Source: a virus
IMG/VR virus record: IMGVR_UViG_3300001683_000041
Span: 1 to 34,936 of that record
DNA: 34,936 nt
Strand: one strand, 5' to 3'
The notes beneath the pieces were generated by a model, which was not told where the DNA came from, did not search any database, and saw only the letters and a program-made list of their open reading frames with translations. Shown in pieces: positions 7,201 through 15,112 of the stretch (the stretch's first letter is position 1; every line of letters starts with the position of its first letter). Made by a program: the position numbers and the translations under genes.

Positions 7201-10200
7201 GTAAAAGCTCAAGCCGAAGTAAAGGCATATACCCTCTCTGCCTCCCAAAGTTTGAGCAAGGTAGGGAAAGGAAGTGCTGGTCAGGGTGCTTCCGTAGGAA
7301 AAGGCTTTTTTAGAGGCTTTGGTAAAGCAGCACTGGGTGTAGCAGGTCTGTCCTTAGCTTCTATATTCTTCTCCGGTGATGCTAATGCTACTGAGTTTGG
7401 AGAAGATATTGGTCAGAGTGTTACCGCAGGAATAGATGCTGGGATTCAAGCAGAGCAAGCTTCTGGTGGTCTGATGAGTACTCTGTTAGACGGAATCATG
7501 ACAGCTACAATGCTTCTTGGTCCAGGTGTAGTCTTCGGTATACTTTCTTCTGGATTCACTGGTCTTGCTGCTATTGTTGGAGGAGCGTCTGTAGCTATGG
7601 CGAGCGGTGTAGGCCTTGCGATGGCTGGTTTGACCGTCGGACTTGGTGTTGCCGTGTACGCAGCGGGCAGTGCCATCGAAGAGAATCTGTTCCGTCCTCT
7701 GTCTAGAGCTTGGGAAAGGGTCGAAACCAAGATGGATAACTCTGATGTCTTTAATTTTGAGATGTCATTTGATCTGACTTTCCGAGATAATATTCGGGGT
7801 GTGATGATGGAAGCCTCCGACATGTTGGACTGGGGGATGACGCGAGCAGCTAATAACTTCAAACTCGCGATGGTAGACTACCTGCCTAGAATAATCTCTG
7901 AAGGGTTGATGGGGATTGACGGGATAGGTGAAGCTCTCGCAGAGGCTAAGCTCGGAATGCAGAGCAGAGGCTTCGACCTAGAAGCAATAAAAAAGGTCAA
8001 GAAGATAACCCACTCGATAATCATAGATCCTGTTAAAGATCTTGGTGAGGGGATGCTCCAAGCTTCCAATAAGCTAGATAAGAATATCGGAGAAATCTTT
8101 AAGAAGTATGCGAGTACTACACCAACTTGGGTGTCTCGTCTTGCTCCAAAAGAAGCTAAGAAGCAACTTATGGACATCATTGATTCTCAAGTGGAAGGTG
8201 GCACTTTGGATCAATCCACGTGGTGGGGTGTAGATGCTGAAGACGCGGTAGAAGAGATAAACGACGAGATGCCGAAAGCTTACAAGAATATTCAGGCTTT
8301 GTCTGAGCAGCTGGCTAAAGGTTCAATTACTGCTAAAAACTTTGCTTTAGAAGTCGAGAAGATAAATGCGGAGTTTAGAGCTACTGCGGCTGGTGAGGGG
8401 GTAGCTGTCCCTGAAACCTTTGCTCTGATGACTGAAGATCTGGTGAATTTCAAGATAGTTCAAGCTGAAGTGAACGCACAGTATGTTGAGCTTAATCGTC
8501 TAATAGTTCTAAGTAATAGACCGATGAAGAAAGACCAACAAACAGAAGCTCTTCAATTGGTTGACGCCCAATACAAGAAAGTCGAAGAGTCTGTGAAGTC
8601 TAGCAGGGCAGTTGAGCTAGTTGCTTTTTCAAAAGTATTCCACAATCTACATAAAGAGGCCGAATACCTTGAGCGTCTGAAGAAGATAAAAGATGAGGTA
8701 GGAGGGGTAGACCTACGAGGCCACGACGCCATCAAGCTGTATGAAAGCTGGGCTAAGGTTCAGGAAAGCATGAAGTCTGTTGCTGAGAAGAGAGCAGACA
8801 AAGAAGAGGAAGCTAATAGAAAGTTCGACATATACCTCGCTTTAGCTAAGTCAGGGCAGAAGGAGCTTACTGCACTTATTGAGAAGAAGGCAGCTGCCGA
8901 GGCTAAATACGAGCTAGCAGTTAAGGCTAGTAAAGCCGCTGAAGCAGGTATTATCCACAAAGGAAGAAACAAAAACACTAAGACACTCTTCGATGCAAAG
9001 GGCGACGTAGCTACATCCAGGGAGGCAATCAATAAAATTGATGATAAAATTTCCTCAGCTAAATCAAACACAGTGGACACGAAAGAGAGAGATAGACCTG
9101 CCTTCGTGGCTGCTCTCCTCGGAGATACCGCCAAGTTTGAGAGTGCTTGGAAGGCTGTAGTTAAAAGCAGTATTCCAGATGCGACTGCTTGGGATAGGTA
9201 TCAAACTAAGGTTAAAGCTGCTGAGAAAGCGCATAAGGAGTACATCGACTCTCTTGCGGCCGGTAAGGAAGGGAATCAAGAGAAAATAGATAAAGCTAAT
9301 AAAGATCTTGAAGTGGCTAAGGCCAAGCTCAAGGCTGAGGAAGTTAAAGGCACTAAATCTGATAAGGACAAGATAGAGAGAGATAGCAAGTCAGAGGCGT
9401 TAAAGCCGATAAATGACGCTATCGCTAAACTTAATCTTTCAATCAAATCTACTACTGATGAAAATGTTAAAGCTGCGCTAAGCTTAGAAGTTGGAAGTCT
9501 TAACCTACAGAAGGAGTTTATTTCTGTACACGGAGCTGGCTGGAAAGAACTCGCTGCTGTGAGGGAAGAACACAATGCTCTTGAGAAGAAAAGTCTTAGT
9601 GATCATCTCGCTAATACGAGCATAGCTGCACTTGATAAAAAGATAGCGAGCTTAGGTCTTGCTGCGAGAGCTACTTCTGATGAGGTAAAATCTCTCGAGC
9701 TTCAACACAAATCTGCATTAGAATCTCTTAAGGTCGAAGAGATTAACGCTCTAAAGGCTGGAGGAGAAGACAAGGCGTCTATAAGAGCTGATTTTGCTTC
9801 GGTTCGTCTAAAGGTGATCTCTGACAACGCCAAAGCGATAATAGCGCAGGAGAAGGCCATTGCTGACGAAAGGAACGGTCTTCTGCAAAGAGGCTTAGCA
9901 GGTTCTATGGCGGGTCTTAAATTTGCTATGGCTAATACCTTATCTGACATCCATAAAGATCTAGATATTATGGTCGAGAAAGAGCGTATTAAGCAATTTG
10001 AAGCTGATAAGATATTCCAGGTTGAGAAGCTTGCTCTGCAGAAGAAGTTTGCTAAAGAAAGTTTGAAGTACTCTGATAAGGGTATGGACGGTGTCCGTGT
10101 TGCTGTAACTGGTTTCTTCGATGACATGAAGTCTTTCGCGGAGCTTATGGCAGAGGCTACTACTAATACTCTGAACACTCTGAGAACTACTCTCAAGGAT

Positions 10201-12237
10201 GTTTTGAAGGGCAAAGATGTAGATTTCAAGCAAGTCTTCCAAGGTATATTCCAGAAGTACCAAGATGCTATGATCGACGATGCGTTGAACACGGTTCTTA
10301 AAGGCACTGGTCTTGAAAAGATGTTCGGCATTGAAGTTGAAGCTGCTAAGAACGATGGATCTGACGCAGGCAAAGCGTTATATGTTCAGGACATAAATAA
10401 TCCTGGTGGTGGTGTAGCTGGTGGTGTAGCTGGTGGTGTAGCTGGTGGTAAAGATGTCAAGGGCATGATCAAAATGTTCAAAGATAGTCCTTTCTCTAAG
10501 ATGATTGCCAGTGACAGGGTAGCTTCTGCTGAAGCAGGATTACTTGCGAACGAAGGCAACGAAGAGGCAATGAAAAACCTCAAAGCAATGTATGCTAATG
10601 AGTGGAGCAAAGGTCTCGCCCCTGTGCTGAAGAACAACTTGGAAGACATGACAGAAGGTCTGTCCCTCTCCAACAATGGACTATTCGAAGGGTTAGGGAA
10701 AGTATTCTCTGGTGCTTGGGAAGGTCTGTCCGGTATATTCGGTGGACTGATGAATGGTCTAGCTGGCTTATTCAGCGGTGGCGGTGGTGGTTCAGGCGCA
10801 GGTATGGCTGGAGGTCTTAGTGGACTTCTTGGTGGTATCGGCAGCATGTTCGGTGGTAGCGGAGATAGCGGAGGCATGGGCTTCAGTGGTCTAGGCGACT
10901 CTGGTTCATCATTCGGTGGACTAGGTGACACTTCTGGTTCAGGGTTTGACGCTAGTGGTGGTTTCTCTGGTTTGGGTGGCAGTAGCTTCTCAGGAGATTC
11001 ACTCGGTGGTGGGTTCTCTAACTACGGTTCGGACTGGGGTTCCGCTTCAGACCTAGGCTTTATGTCAACAGGTGGACTAGTTCCTAAATACTTCAACACT
11101 GGTGGGTTCGTATCTAAAGGGACTGACACAGTTCCTGCTATGCTGACTCCAGGTGAAGTGGTATTAAACACTGGGCAACAATCCAATGTAGCTGATGCTA
11201 TACAAGCTCCTATGGGAGAAGGTGTAGAGGCTGCTGGTGCTCTAGCTGCTGGCGAGCAAGGTGAAAGCGCTATGAACGCTGGTGGTGGTGGCGCTGGTGG
11301 TGGTGGCGCTGGTGGCGCTGGTGGCGCTGGTGGAGATGATGGAGGAACTCCTTCTGATCCTTTGTCCTATCTGCGTCTGTTAATACAGAAACAGAGAGAG
11401 GCTACAGCGGTATCGGCAGAGGAATCTGCTAATCGTCTGGTTGTCTTAGGTGCAGAAGGTACTCAAGGCACTGGTATCGTCGCTGAAGGCGAAGCTGCTA
11501 AGGCTGTTGCTGTACAGGGTGGGGAAGATGCTCAAGAGAAGTCTCGTAAAGATGGTGCTGCTAAGCATAAAGCAATGTCTATCATCGGTGCGGTTGTCGC
11601 TACAGCTCTGTCTGTTGCTAAGACTCTCGCTACTCTTGGTATCCCTGCTGGTATCGCTCCTGCTGCTATAGCTGGCGCAATGGGTGCTGTTCAAATAGCT
11701 ACTATTGCTGCTGCTGCGACAGGAGGACGTATTACCGAGCAAGGTGTTGATGTATCATCAGGTGGTAAACTCCGTGGTCCAGGTTCAGGAACATCTGACA
11801 GCATCCCAGCACTGTTATCAAACGGTGAGTATGTCATTAACGCTGCTCAAACTCAGAAGTATTCTGATGTATTAGCTGCTATCAACTCTGGTAAATCTGA
11901 AGATGAGATAATGTCTAGGATTGCTCAGAGAGATAACCATCGCAGTAGAATAGCTGCATTTGCTACCGGTGGACCAGCCGGCAAGAGTGAGGGGGGAATA
12001 ACCACAGGAAAATCCAGAGCTATGCGGGCACCCCCTGTGGTGGACAAGATGTCACCAACAAGTGAAAAAGCCGAGAATACCTACAACACCACTAACGTGA
12101 ATGTTTCAGGGAATGTCGATCAACGCTCTATCGACCAAATCAAAAGGGTCATTCTACAATCCCATAAAGAAGTTAATCAGGCCAACAACAGAGGCCAGAG
12201 ACAAGGTTCTGGGATAAGAAGCAGAGCAGATCGCTAA
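4240..12237 (+). CDS. Tail tape measure protein (TP901 family)
   Basis: This 2665-residue protein spans the tail lumen, sets tail length and is ejected with the DNA. Residues about 100-300 are the TP901 core (FEKGMGAVRATTNASLQEM, then TTKFTAGEASEAMLMLSMAG). Residues about 1020-1045 and 1076-1146 are hydrophobic, probable membrane segments used at DNA injection. Residues about 1400-1950 are long charged helices. A Gly-rich linker lies around 2060 and 2150-2270. Two copies of the C-terminal tape motif follow: GTDTVPAMLTPGEVVLN near 2294 and GTSDSIPALLSNGEYVIN near 2517. A 47-residue-spaced internal repeat has SWEIRE at 553 and 600. At about 0.15 nm per residue, known for lambda-type tails, the tail would be near 400 nm. 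I see no lysozyme or peptidase motif. Confidence 0.96.
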   Translation: MAEFKSTIILKASTKDLDRKLARVDSNLKEVFKEVNKTQEGIREFGIKGSKSFDKLSSSSARMNKSFDRLGQKLKKIGGHLKIMGAVLGTALGAKGLSSAVAFEKGMGAVRATTNASLQEMKLLNKEALRLGSTTKFTAGEASEAMLMLSMAGFSVNDTFKATKDTLALASAGALGLGESADIASNVLAGFDLKIKDLARVTDVMAKAASKSNTSVQELGFALSYVGPVAEQSGLSIEDTVAAIGKLSDAGIKGTRAGTNVRGMLLRLQKPSAEARGALEELGVATRDVSGDFRPFLEIMGEIGSKTKDAGKFAAIFGRVASSGAGVLAKASLNGQLGELGDSLRDAHGAAKKMADLRMDNLAGSLTLMSSAFDGLMQSLLQGSALGLFRSWADGMTSILGSVTQAVKDYQSGTKGAWGMVSKTLAKTGGMFYKFFDVLNYGPSYVFAVFFQSFNAMMGEIVEAVKNFNIAEILGGALRKVSQVFLRYYLYGGVREWNKFWAVGMTDPVGDFLDKVEEILSSGKNIIAVVINKILSESVRAMSGFRDNLVDISWEIREGVVRAFKSLYKKLIGNTIIWDLINDSVAAWKYSFAKPLIQTSWEIREEVVKSFEKLKKRMAKVSGDIFKKTKGKFLELKKSILSSLSEMGQGGDFAEQFTFKIHYAFLNLSHSITGILRGISAAMTRVFGHNALVDGFTKSMQTASTVVANESVLVNAVGQTVAKVGLMTIPVQLVMHRERVFNALKDIGKAIREGEILNAVKILAGGIDTYIGGAIRTLGTVVNAVIGAAIGDASGILDLFPKIAEEAKTAFENLKDTLMGVFGGLTGLLEGPFEVLMNAAGLFLDIFTGIDSDSIVGKLVTAFIAIKVGIWGATKALKLFMRTMFSTDEQGAALGIGAKKLHIYTKKAKHIWRKYSRDMSKFMKADAKNIKSGYAEHFGPINTQIKVAGMQVKAGLKKILGMFTFSKKKAGAGKSMATMATFGPGGRVKAQAEVKAYTLSASQSLSKVGKGSAGQGASVGKGFFRGFGKAALGVAGLSLASIFFSGDANATEFGEDIGQSVTAGIDAGIQAEQASGGLMSTLLDGIMTATMLLGPGVVFGILSSGFTGLAAIVGGASVAMASGVGLAMAGLTVGLGVAVYAAGSAIEENLFRPLSRAWERVETKMDNSDVFNFEMSFDLTFRDNIRGVMMEASDMLDWGMTRAANNFKLAMVDYLPRIISEGLMGIDGIGEALAEAKLGMQSRGFDLEAIKKVKKITHSIIIDPVKDLGEGMLQASNKLDKNIGEIFKKYASTTPTWVSRLAPKEAKKQLMDIIDSQVEGGTLDQSTWWGVDAEDAVEEINDEMPKAYKNIQALSEQLAKGSITAKNFALEVEKINAEFRATAAGEGVAVPETFALMTEDLVNFKIVQAEVNAQYVELNRLIVLSNRPMKKDQQTEALQLVDAQYKKVEESVKSSRAVELVAFSKVFHNLHKEAEYLERLKKIKDEVGGVDLRGHDAIKLYESWAKVQESMKSVAEKRADKEEEANRKFDIYLALAKSGQKELTALIEKKAAAEAKYELAVKASKAAEAGIIHKGRNKNTKTLFDAKGDVATSREAINKIDDKISSAKSNTVDTKERDRPAFVAALLGDTAKFESAWKAVVKSSIPDATAWDRYQTKVKAAEKAHKEYIDSLAAGKEGNQEKIDKANKDLEVAKAKLKAEEVKGTKSDKDKIERDSKSEALKPINDAIAKLNLSIKSTTDENVKAALSLEVGSLNLQKEFISVHGAGWKELAAVREEHNALEKKSLSDHLANTSIAALDKKIASLGLAARATSDEVKSLELQHKSALESLKVEEINALKAGGEDKASIRADFASVRLKVISDNAKAIIAQEKAIADERNGLLQRGLAGSMAGLKFAMANTLSDIHKDLDIMVEKERIKQFEADKIFQVEKLALQKKFAKESLKYSDKGMDGVRVAVTGFFDDMKSFAELMAEATTNTLNTLRTTLKDVLKGKDVDFKQVFQGIFQKYQDAMIDDALNTVLKGTGLEKMFGIEVEAAKNDGSDAGKALYVQDINNPGGGVAGGVAGGVAGGKDVKGMIKMFKDSPFSKMIASDRVASAEAGLLANEGNEEAMKNLKAMYANEWSKGLAPVLKNNLEDMTEGLSLSNNGLFEGLGKVFSGAWEGLSGIFGGLMNGLAGLFSGGGGGSGAGMAGGLSGLLGGIGSMFGGSGDSGGMGFSGLGDSGSSFGGLGDTSGSGFDASGGFSGLGGSSFSGDSLGGGFSNYGSDWGSASDLGFMSTGGLVPKYFNTGGFVSKGTDTVPAMLTPGEVVLNTGQQSNVADAIQAPMGEGVEAAGALAAGEQGESAMNAGGGGAGGGGAGGAGGAGGDDGGTPSDPLSYLRLLIQKQREATAVSAEESANRLVVLGAEGTQGTGIVAEGEAAKAVAVQGGEDAQEKSRKDGAAKHKAMSIIGAVVATALSVAKTLATLGIPAGIAPAAIAGAMGAVQIATIAAAATGGRITEQGVDVSSGGKLRGPGSGTSDSIPALLSNGEYVINAAQTQKYSDVLAAINSGKSEDEIMSRIAQRDNHRSRIAAFATGGPAGKSEGGITTGKSRAMRAPPVVDKMSPTSEKAENTYNTTNVNVSGNVDQRSIDQIKRVILQSHKEVNQANNRGQRQGSGIRSRADR
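10408..10443 (+). repeat. Three tandem 12-bp repeats in tape measure gene
   Basis: Three perfect copies of GGTGGTGTAGCT encode GGVA three times in the flexible Gly-rich part of the tape measure. Being perfect at DNA level, the array could expand or contract by slippage in steps of four residues without breaking the frame. Confidence 0.85.
11281..11334 (+). repeat. Gly/Ala codon repeat (GGT/GGC-GCT) in tape measure gene
   Basis: A run of GGT, GGC and GCT codons encodes an alternating Gly-Ala linker (GGGGAGGGGAGGAGGAGG) between the first and second C-terminal tape motifs. It is low-complexity DNA of the same kind as the 12-bp array upstream in the gene, and is likely length-variable between relatives. 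Confidence 0.75.
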
Positions 12238-12241
12238 TAAG

Positions 12242-12285
12242 AAAAGGGGATGTCTCTTAGGAGACTTAGAGGCATCTCTCCTTTT
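12242..12285 (+). terminator. Imperfect hairpin after tape measure gene
   Basis: Bases 12242-12257 (AAAAGGGGATGTCTCT) pair imperfectly with 12268-12285 (AGAGGCATCTCTCCTTTT), giving a long stem that ends in a CCTTTT side. It lies 4 bases after the tape measure stop and 98 bases before the next start. It could act as an intrinsic terminator in either direction because of the A-run and T-run sides. Confidence 0.5.
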
Positions 12286-12382
12286 GTATGTATAAACCAA
12301 CAATGATAGAAGATACAACGCAATACCAAATTCTTAAACAAGCCTCTCGAGATAATCGGGGATAAACCAGCAGGAGGTTAAC

Positions 12383-13072
12383 ATGGCGATAATAGACGGA
12401 CAAGGTCTCCTTCGATACGCGGAGAGCATAGAGCTATCACAACAAGTAAGTATAGCCCAGGTGAAATCCCAGAGTGGGAGGCGGTCAGCGCAAAGGCGTG
12501 GACCAGTCCTGTACAATCTGACAGTCGTACTCGGAGTTGCTAGCTTACACAGCGAGAAGTATTATGCAATACAAGAAGAGATAATCTCTCTGAACTACGG
12601 GGAGAACACCCTGAGATTTAAATTTGAAAAAGGAACGAGTGAAGAAAGGCATCTGACCTCTCCTAGGGGGAACTGGTCGGGAGATCCGAAGGTGAGAACA
12701 CCAGATTTAACTGGCACTTCTTTAGAGATAATGGCGGCACAGGCTAATGATCTCTCCTTCGCGAAGACAGGAGATTACTTACAAGTGTCAGGCTCTACGA
12801 AGGTATACCAAGTCGCACCTACCTTCACCAGCACCCCCGCAGCAGGTAAATCTGCTGTACACAATTACATATCAAATTCTTCAGGGAACTTGAATATTAA
12901 CTTAAACACACCTCTCGTTAATCCTCCAGATCCTGCAAGTGCTATCGTATTCGGCAACGACGTAGCCTTCCACATGATGCTCAGAGAGAAACCCAAGGTT
13001 ACTTACCTAGCCGGAGACATCGTGGAGTTTGGCTCTGTAACTTTCGAGGAAGTTATAGAGAATACAATATAG
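12383..13072 (+). CDS. Distal tail protein (Dit-like)
   Basis: A 229-residue protein directly after the tape measure, the slot for the distal tail protein that joins tube and tip. The N-terminal half is a beta domain with Q-x-x-I-A-Q-x-K-S-x-S-G-R-R near residues 22-36 and LYNLTVVLGVASLHSEKYY. The middle holds an inserted domain with AKTGDYLQVSG then STKVYQVAPTFTSTPAAGK, a 'GDYLQ ... VYQV' pattern seen in distal tail proteins of chi-like siphoviruses. The C-terminus returns to the first domain (GSVTFEEVIENTI). The ribosome site is GGAGG, 7 bases upstream. Recognition is by order and pattern. Confidence 0.65.
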   Translation: MAIIDGQGLLRYAESIELSQQVSIAQVKSQSGRRSAQRRGPVLYNLTVVLGVASLHSEKYYAIQEEIISLNYGENTLRFKFEKGTSEERHLTSPRGNWSGDPKVRTPDLTGTSLEIMAAQANDLSFAKTGDYLQVSGSTKVYQVAPTFTSTPAAGKSAVHNYISNSSGNLNINLNTPLVNPPDPASAIVFGNDVAFHMMLREKPKVTYLAGDIVEFGSVTFEEVIENTI

Positions 13073-13081
13073 GAGACTAAT

Positions 13082-14410
13082 ATGGCATCAGAAGCAGCCG
13101 AATCGTTTGTAAGAAGTTTATACTTGACTTACTTCCTTCGTGAAGCAGACCCAGGAGGACTAGCTTTCTACGCTGACGCACTGGATCTCGGAACTGTAAC
13201 TCAAGCACAACTTACTCAGCAATTCTCCGAGCCAGAGAACATCGTTAAAGATCTGTACTTATCCTTCTTCGGAAGGGAAGCAGACCCAGGAGGACTAGCT
13301 TACTACACTAACGAACTGACTGAAGGGATAATCACCACGCAAGGTATCTTGGACTCTTTTGCGGATTCGATAGAAGGGCAGTTCTTCAAGAACTTCGACA
13401 CAAAGAACTCAGGTCACTCGATAGCGAACACCCAAGCGGCAGCAAGTCTCGTAGATAACGGAGATGGAGAAGGGTATGTTCCTCAGGATTGCTGGCCAGT
13501 TGACTTCTTGGAAATAAAAGTGGGATCGAACCCTGTAACGAGATTAACTAATCACTTCCATGACATAAAGAATCCTACTGACTTCGATGAACCAGGTTTG
13601 TTCAATTTCGTGGCTGTCTCAAATCTGTTAGGCTTCGGTGATATCTCATCTGATTTAGAAGCTAAAGATAATTCTCTTAGTATATCCTTGTCTGGAGTAG
13701 GTCAAGCTACTACCTCCCTTGTACTGGCGAACCCTATTGAAGGTTCCAGAGTCTACATACGAAGAGGTTTCTATAACTCTCGGACAGGGAAGCTAGTTGA
13801 CGCGCCTTACCTTCGTTGGGCAGGAAGAGTTCACTCATACAGTATCTCAGATGATTACAGGTTCTCCTCAGAAGACACAATTGTGGTATCTTTAAGTTGT
13901 CGTTCTTTGCTGGTATCCTTACTTAGTCGACAGACTGGAAGATACACCAACCAAGCTGGGTTTGAACAACACCTTAACTCTTACACCACACCTCTTATGG
14001 CAGATTACAGTATGGAATTTGTATCATCACTTACAATGTACGCACCTGACTTTGGTAAAGGTCATCGATCTTCTGGGGATGGTGGCGGCAAGATTGTCTG
14101 CACAGCTATGAACTCTAACTACGGTTTTGGTTCATTCCGTCAGTCTATCTGGCTAGATCAGTCATCTGAACTCACTCCTTACCATGAGAAAGGGTATCAT
14201 ACGATGTTCAAACCTCTTGTGACAAGGATGTACACAGAAGCTTGGTATAACCCTTGGTTGACAGGCTGGTTAGAGGGAGTTGCTAGAAGAAGGACTTCAG
14301 ATATCTGGGCAGTTAAGCGTGGAAGAGAGAAGAGGGATATGAGAGCTCGTATTGAGAGAGTCATAATGGAGCCTATATGCTACTTAGTAGGACGTTTTAT
14401 AAGTAAATAG
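13082..14410 (+). CDS. Composite tail-hub protein with DUF4214 repeats
   Basis: A 442-residue three-part protein. Residues about 8-95 are two DUF4214-type repeats (LYLTYFLREADPGGLAFY and LYLSFFGREADPGGLAYY). Residues about 138-300 resemble the gpL-like minor tail/hub domain (VDFLEIKVGSNPVTRLTNHF, then VYIRRGFYNSRTGKLVDAPY). Residues about 345-440 carry a conserved phage-tail block (CTAMNSNYGFGSFRQSIWLD, HEKGYHTMFKPLV, RRRTSDIWAVKRGREKR, EPICYLVG). It likely forms part of the tip ring. DUF4214 repeats occur in bacterial surface and adhesion proteins, so the N-terminus may protrude. The last codons are followed by an open -1 frame (14407-14553), so the real C-terminus may be longer. Confidence 0.7.
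   Translation: MASEAAESFVRSLYLTYFLREADPGGLAFYADALDLGTVTQAQLTQQFSEPENIVKDLYLSFFGREADPGGLAYYTNELTEGIITTQGILDSFADSIEGQFFKNFDTKNSGHSIANTQAAASLVDNGDGEGYVPQDCWPVDFLEIKVGSNPVTRLTNHFHDIKNPTDFDEPGLFNFVAVSNLLGFGDISSDLEAKDNSLSISLSGVGQATTSLVLANPIEGSRVYIRRGFYNSRTGKLVDAPYLRWAGRVHSYSISDDYRFSSEDTIVVSLSCRSLLVSLLSRQTGRYTNQAGFEQHLNSYTTPLMADYSMEFVSSLTMYAPDFGKGHRSSGDGGGKIVCTAMNSNYGFGSFRQSIWLDQSSELTPYHEKGYHTMFKPLVTRMYTEAWYNPWLTGWLEGVARRRTSDIWAVKRGREKRDMRARIERVIMEPICYLVGRFISK
13142..13301 (+). repeat. Direct 25-bp identical repeat, 135-bp period
   Basis: The same 25 bases occur at 13142-13166 and 13277-13301, each coding EADPGGLA in the two DUF4214 units. The 135-bp period is 45 codons. Identity at third positions as well suggests recent duplication or gene conversion. 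Confidence 0.85.
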
Positions 14411-14553
14411 GAAGTAAACACAAGAGCAGCCAAAAGGCTAGAAGCTCACCTAGACGCGGTGTACCTCCTCGTAGTAAGAAGATAACAGTTCAGACAACCC
14501 AACGGTTAAGTTTGGAGAATATCTTCCTACAACGAGATGGTGCTCCTCCCTAG
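14407..14553 (+). other. Open -1 frame continuing the hub gene (basic tail)
   Basis: This stretch has no start codon at its beginning but is open from 14407 to a TAG at 14551. It encodes a basic, Ser/Pro-rich peptide (GSKHKSSQKARSSPRRGVPP, then RSKKITVQTTQRLSLENIFL). It begins exactly where the hub gene stops, at AGT-AAA-TAG. One extra A there would join the two frames as ISK-IGSKHK. It may be a lost or miscalled C-terminal tail of the hub protein. No classical slippery site exists, because the -1 codon is TAA. The same bases in frame with the hub stop are also open for 24 codons, so chance is not excluded. Confidence 0.4.
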
Positions 14554-14574
14554 TCTAAATTAGGAGAATATAAA

Positions 14575-15111
14575 ATGATAAAAGATAACATTTTTAATGA
14601 AGGAATGCTTAGCGCTATCCAGAACACTGCGAGAAGCCATTCATACTACCCATTAGACAGGGGAGATGATACGAGCATCTACGTTTCAAGTTGCCCTGCG
14701 TTCTTTGAGAGAAAGCTCAATGCGGCACTAGAAGAAGAGTTTGGCAAATTCGAGACAATTACTAGCTATTTTCGGAGCAACACTCCGGACATCGATACAC
14801 ATTTGAGAGTTCACTCCGATAGAGATATCTTAGGACAACAACCAACCCACGGTGTCGTATTCTTTATGGACATAACGGAAGGTGGGACAGGGTTCTATGA
14901 CCATGTAACTCATGGAGATAGGTTGCCTAAAGGGGCTGCGCAAGATGAGTCTGAGTATGGGGATGAGAGTCTTTGGACGTTTAGAGAATTCACGGAGGGA
15001 AAGCCTAATCGGATGATAGCATATCCCTCTAATATGTTCCACATGAGACACCCTATCATCCCTAGCTCAGACAGACTAGTCTGGGTGTCATTTATTAAAG
15101 TAGGAGAGTGA
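14575..15111 (+). CDS. 2OG-Fe(II) oxygenase-like protein
   Basis: A 178-residue protein with the double-stranded beta-helix pattern of 2-oxoglutarate/Fe(II) dioxygenases. His80-Ser-Asp82 (in LRVHSDRDILG) is the HxD metal motif; the block GVVFFMDITEGGTGFYDH follows; the distal His is His156 or His159 in MFHMRHP; Arg167 in SDRLVWVSF is placed to bind 2-oxoglutarate. The length is normal for small phage members of this family. The ribosome site is TAGGAG, and the next gene starts one base after the stop. The substrate is unknown. Within a tail operon it could hydroxylate virion proteins, but metabolic or DNA targets are possible. Confidence 0.78.
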   Translation: MIKDNIFNEGMLSAIQNTARSHSYYPLDRGDDTSIYVSSCPAFFERKLNAALEEEFGKFETITSYFRSNTPDIDTHLRVHSDRDILGQQPTHGVVFFMDITEGGTGFYDHVTHGDRLPKGAAQDESEYGDESLWTFREFTEGKPNRMIAYPSNMFHMRHPIIPSSDRLVWVSFIKVGE

Positions 15112-15112
15112 T

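Noticed and set aside
10386-10931. Long open frame on the - strand inside the tape measure gene
   Set aside because: It is the antisense of Gly/Ser-rich coding (giving Pro/Ser runs), a common artefact, with no ribosome site.
12303-12365. ATG frame of 20 codons between tape measure and distal tail genes
   Set aside because: No ribosome site, short, and not protein-like enough to separate from chance.
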